Source: JAXLYE01 sp046351595 (GTDB taxonomy: Bacteria > Myxococcota_A > Polyangia > Palsa-1104 > JAEUJZ01). Taken from it: 64,000 bases of DNA. Where the stretch lies: the NCBI GenBank assembly GCA_046351595.1, contig JAXLYE010000004.1, positions 868,001-932,000 of the forward strand. The letters are read 5' to 3'. Position 1 is the stretch's first letter. The number at the start of each line of letters is the position of its first letter. Made by a program: the position numbers and the translations under genes. Positions 59,801 to 64,000 of this stretch are shown here, piece after piece. The notes under the pieces were generated by a model. It was not told the DNA's origin. It saw only the letters and a list, made by a program, of their open reading frames with translations, and made no database searches.

Positions 59801-60775
59801 CTAGAGCAGCACGTCGCGGCGCAGGCCGAGCATCGGCAGGGCCTGCGGCAGGAGCTCGAACTCCGCGGGCGCGAAGCCCGGCGCCTCGCCATCGAGCTCG
59901 ACCCACGCCCTGCGGCCCGAGCGCGGCTCGTCGAGCACCTCGACCTGGATGCGGCGGCCGCGGCGCCACGAGACGTAGGGCAGCTCGAGGATGCGGCTGC
60001 CGTAGAGGTGCCGGGTGTCGCGCATCGACGCCCACAGCGACGACGGCTGGATCGCCACCACGTCGAACTGGCCGTCGCCCAGGCGGGCGCGCGGCGCGAA
60101 GTGCATGCCGCCGCCGGCGTACTGGCCGTTGCAGATCGCCAGCGTCGTGATCTCGGCCTCGAGCATGACCTCACCGTCGACGCGGATGCGCAGGCGCGGC
60201 GGCACGTACTGCCACAGCGCGCGCGCGGTCGCGGTGAAGTAGGCGACCTTGCCGCCGAGCGGCTTGCTGCTGGCGTTGACGATGCGGCAGACCAGGCCGC
60301 TGATGCCGACCGAGCCGATGTTGAGGAAGCACCGGGTCTCGTCGGCGCCGTCGTCGCGGCGGTAGTGCACGCGGCCGATGTCGATGCGCGACGGCTCGGG
60401 GCGGCCCGCGCTCTCGGCGATGGCGGCGGCGCCGCGCGCAAGGTCGTGGACGCCGACGGTCAGCCGGCAGAAGTCGCCGCCCGAGCCGGCCGACAGCACG
60501 CCCATGCGCACGTCGGTGCGGTCGCCGGACTTGAGCAGACCGTTGACCACCTCGTTGTGCGTGCCGTCGCCGCCGAGCGAGAGCACGGTGGTGGCGCCGC
60601 CGGCCGCGGCCTGCGCCGCCAGGGTCGAGGCTTCGCCGCTCTGCTTGGTGAACAGCACCTCGCAGCGGCCGAGCGCGGCGTGGAGCGCGGCGATGATCGC
60701 GTCACGCTCGCGGCCGACCCGCCCGGCGCCCGCGGCCGGGTTGGCGATGACGACGGTGCGCTTGGGATCGAGCAC
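59801..60775 (-). CDS. YegS/BmrU-like lipid (diacylglycerol) kinase
   Basis: Translation of 324 residues, family length. Nucleotide-binding IANPAAGAGRVGRE and SLGGDGTHNEVVNGLL, then GSGGDFCRLTVG, RCFLNIGSVGISGLVCRIVN and ICNGQYAGGGMHFAPRARLG, all DAGK-catalytic features. It phosphorylates diacylglycerol or a related lipid on the inner face of the membrane. The start is GTG (60773-60775) with AGAGG upstream. It lies between menA and the acyl-CoA ligase on the same strand, perhaps co-transcribed. Confidence 0.92.
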   Translation of the reverse strand: MLDPKRTVVIANPAAGAGRVGRERDAIIAALHAALGRCEVLFTKQSGEASTLAAQAAAGGATTVLSLGGDGTHNEVVNGLLKSGDRTDVRMGVLSAGSGGDFCRLTVGVHDLARGAAAIAESAGRPEPSRIDIGRVHYRRDDGADETRCFLNIGSVGISGLVCRIVNASSKPLGGKVAYFTATARALWQYVPPRLRIRVDGEVMLEAEITTLAICNGQYAGGGMHFAPRARLGDGQFDVVAIQPSSLWASMRDTRHLYGSRILELPYVSWRRGRRIQVEVLDEPRSGRRAWVELDGEAPGFAPAEFELLPQALPMLGLRRDVLL

Positions 60776-60836
60776 GAGATACCTCTTCTACTTCTACCGC
60801 TTTCGGCCTGGCTCTTATAGCCCCCGAATCGAGCGC

Positions 60837-62492
<1,656 letters not shown>

Positions 62493-62582
62493 TCGAGCTC
62501 CTCCTCTTTTGTCGCTGGCGTGGTCTCGCGGGCCTTCTGCCCGCGGGTCGGTTCACCGGGCGTCATCGCCTGGCGCGGTCGC

Positions 62583-63170
62583 TCATCGGGCGCGCAGCTT
62601 CTGCGCGAACGCGGCCAGCGCCTGCATGAACGTGGCCAGGTGCTTGCGCGTCTCCTCGTCGGTCAGGCGGCCCTCGGCGTCGAACTTCTCGGCGGCGCGG
62701 CTGACCAGCACCTCGGGGCGGTTCAGCACGTGCAGGTTCAGGAACACCGCGATCTGGCGCAGGTGGTACTGCATGCGCGCGCCGCCCAGGTTGCCCGGCG
62801 AGGCGCTGACGATGCCGAGCGCCTTGTTGGCGAACGGCATCGACCTGTCGCGCGAGGCCCAGTCGATGGCGTTCTTCAGCACGCCCGGCACCGAGTAGTT
62901 GTACTCCGGGCTGGCGACGAGCAGCCCGTCTGCCGCCGCCACCGCCGCGCACAGCCGCCGCGCCGGCTGCGGCAGGCCCTGCTCATCGAGCACGTCCTGA
63001 TCGAACAGCGGGAAGTCGCCGATCTCGATCCGCTCGATCGAGACGTGCGCTGGCGCGAGCTCGGCGGCGGCGTCGAGCAGCGCGCGGTTGTACGATTTCT
63101 TGCGCAGGCTGCCGCACAGGGCGACGAGCCGCACCGCGGACTGCGCACCGGGGTCGTGGGTCTGGGTCAT
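62583..63170 (-). CDS. NADPH-dependent FMN reductase
   Basis: Translation of 195 residues. Flavodoxin-like: LCGSLRKKSYNRALLDAAAE (phosphate loop), then LLVASPEYNYSVPGVLKNAI and DWASRDRSMPFANKALGIVS, the family signature. It reduces FMN, azo dyes or quinones with NADPH; the physiological electron acceptor is unknown. It precedes the acyl-CoA ligase on the same strand with a 90-bp gap. GAGAGGA lies a few bases before the ATG. Confidence 0.93.
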   Translation of the reverse strand: MTQTHDPGAQSAVRLVALCGSLRKKSYNRALLDAAAELAPAHVSIERIEIGDFPLFDQDVLDEQGLPQPARRLCAAVAAADGLLVASPEYNYSVPGVLKNAIDWASRDRSMPFANKALGIVSASPGNLGGARMQYHLRQIAVFLNLHVLNRPEVLVSRAAEKFDAEGRLTDEETRKHLATFMQALAAFAQKLRAR

Positions 63171-63208
63171 CGTGATCCTCTCATCGCCGACGGTGCGGTG
63201 CGCTGCGC

Positions 63209-64000
63209 CTAGGTCCGCGCGATGCCGGTGCGGCGCTCCTGCTCACCGCGCACGCGCGCCCGCCACGCCTTGGCCAGCGAGTACTCGGGGTCGAGCGCCA
63301 GCGAGCGATCCAGGCACAGCATCGCCGACTCCAGGTTCTCGGCCTGGTAGTGGCACATCGCCATGTTGCACAGCGTCACCGCGTGCTCGCCGAACAGCCG
63401 CAGCGAGATCTCGTTGTAGCGCAGCGCCTCGACGGGACGGCCGAGCGCCAGGTATACGCGCGCGAGCTCGAAGGGCAGGTCGCGGCCGAACGGATAGAAG
63501 TGCTCCCACAGCCGCTCCAGCATCAGCCCGAGCTCGTAGCGCACGGACTCCGGCGCCGCGGCGGCGTTGTCGACCAGCTGCTGGCTGTAGTCGAAAAAGA
63601 CGCTGGGATCGTGGCGCGACAGCTTGATGACGCCGTGGATCTGCTCGACGGTGAGCTGCGGCGACGCGCTGCGCAGCGCGGTGACGTGGGTGTAAAAGTC
63701 GTAGGGGCCGAAGTCCTCGGCGTGCTCCTGGAACGAGACCAGCGTGTCGGCGAAGTCCTCGGCGCTGCCGCCGCACAGAAGGGCCGCGGTCTTCAGGCTC
63801 ACCTGCCGCGACGTGGTCAGCGCCGCGTAGCCGCCGCGCCCGCGCACGTACTCGGCCAGCGCGTGGAAGTTGACCATCGTCGAGAGCACCGAGTCGTGGT
63901 GCTGCACGTACGAGTCGCTGAGGTAGCTGAGCTCGTCCTCGGAGGCGTAGCCCTTGTCCGACGACAGAACCAGCATCCGCCCGGCCGACAGCGCGAGCAG
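63209..64000 (-). CDS. TPR-containing C-terminal part of a protein entering from the right edge
   Basis: At least 263 residues; the frame stays open to base 64000, so the N-terminus lies outside. The stretch LLALSAGRMLVLSSDKGYAS at the edge resembles the start of a beta strand with a following loop, as in some SAM-dependent methyltransferases, but this is weak. The C-terminal 120 residues are two or three TPRs (FELARVYLALGRPVEALRYN, ALSLRLFGEHAVTLCNMAMC-type pattern, LESAMLCLDRSLALDPEYSL). ATG 63974-63976 could be an internal start. Ends in RRTGIART before the stop. Confidence 0.6.
   Translation of the reverse strand: MLALSAGRMLVLSSDKGYASEDELSYLSDSYVQHHDSVLSTMVNFHALAEYVRGRGGYAALTTSRQVSLKTAALLCGGSAEDFADTLVSFQEHAEDFGPYDFYTHVTALRSASPQLTVEQIHGVIKLSRHDPSVFFDYSQQLVDNAAAAPESVRYELGLMLERLWEHFYPFGRDLPFELARVYLALGRPVEALRYNEISLRLFGEHAVTLCNMAMCHYQAENLESAMLCLDRSLALDPEYSLAKAWRARVRGEQERRTGIART

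Overview
The window is 64 kb of very GC-rich chromosomal DNA, densely coding on both strands. The gene content points to a myxobacterium or close relative (Myxococcota). It has three Hanks-type Ser/Thr kinases with divergent tails, an AgmX/GltJ-like zinc-ribbon/GYF/TonB-like protein, many secreted or lipid-anchored proteins of unknown function, TPR proteins, and a TPR-CHAT lipoprotein. I cannot place it to genus. I see no insertion sequence, prophage or CRISPR array. All assignments were made by reading translated sequence; no database search was run.

Layout. 1-4305 (minus) is most of a giant sacsin-like ATPase that runs off the left edge. 4374-9021 (plus) holds a TPR membrane protein, a beta-propeller-like lipoprotein, a zinc-ribbon protein, a CHAD protein and an AAA+ protein built like a sigma54 activator but without its GAFTGA loop. 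9068-10888 holds an extended SDR and a steroid 5-alpha-reductase-like membrane enzyme. 11013-19757 holds a FecR-like/beta-barrel protein, a kinase, the AgmX-like protein (minus) and an NlpC/P60 lipoprotein. 20089-26615 is a tight three-gene unit: kinase fused to a sulfatase-modifying-factor fold, TPR-CHAT lipoprotein, and DUF4384 lipoprotein. 26662-32528 holds hutF (minus), a small secreted protein, a radical SAM protein, a secreted helical protein (minus) and a D-aminoacylase-type amidohydrolase.

32641-38410 holds cydB, cydA and an ERI-1-like exonuclease (all minus), two uncharacterised plus-strand genes and a STAS regulator (minus). 38545-43953 (minus) is an MMPL / LolA-like / DUF1302-type envelope operon, divergent from a secreted lipoprotein at 44237. 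45869-51281 (plus) holds a polyprenyl diphosphate synthase, a kinase and two uncharacterised genes. 51354-54659 (minus) is a large Omp85 protein and 54876-55601 a coiled-coil membrane protein. tRNA-Cys, tRNA-Lys and tRNA-Leu follow at 55894-56314. 56462-64000 (minus) holds a DUF255 lipoprotein, a hotdog thioesterase, menA, a lipid kinase, an acyl-CoA ligase, an NADPH:FMN reductase and a partial TPR protein.

How it fits together. menA, the thioesterase, the polyprenyl synthase and cydAB together suggest a menaquinone-based respiratory chain ending in a bd-type oxidase. Much of the rest concerns the envelope and phospho-signalling. The most promising unfamiliar system is the kinase-SUMF1 / TPR-CHAT / DUF4384 unit. 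Other unusual signals are: a recurring TAnnnT box 5-8 nt upstream of start codons, suggesting leaderless mRNAs; three 16-bp palindromes spaced exactly 32 bp apart between convergent genes; and a minus-strand terminator with no gene in front of it.
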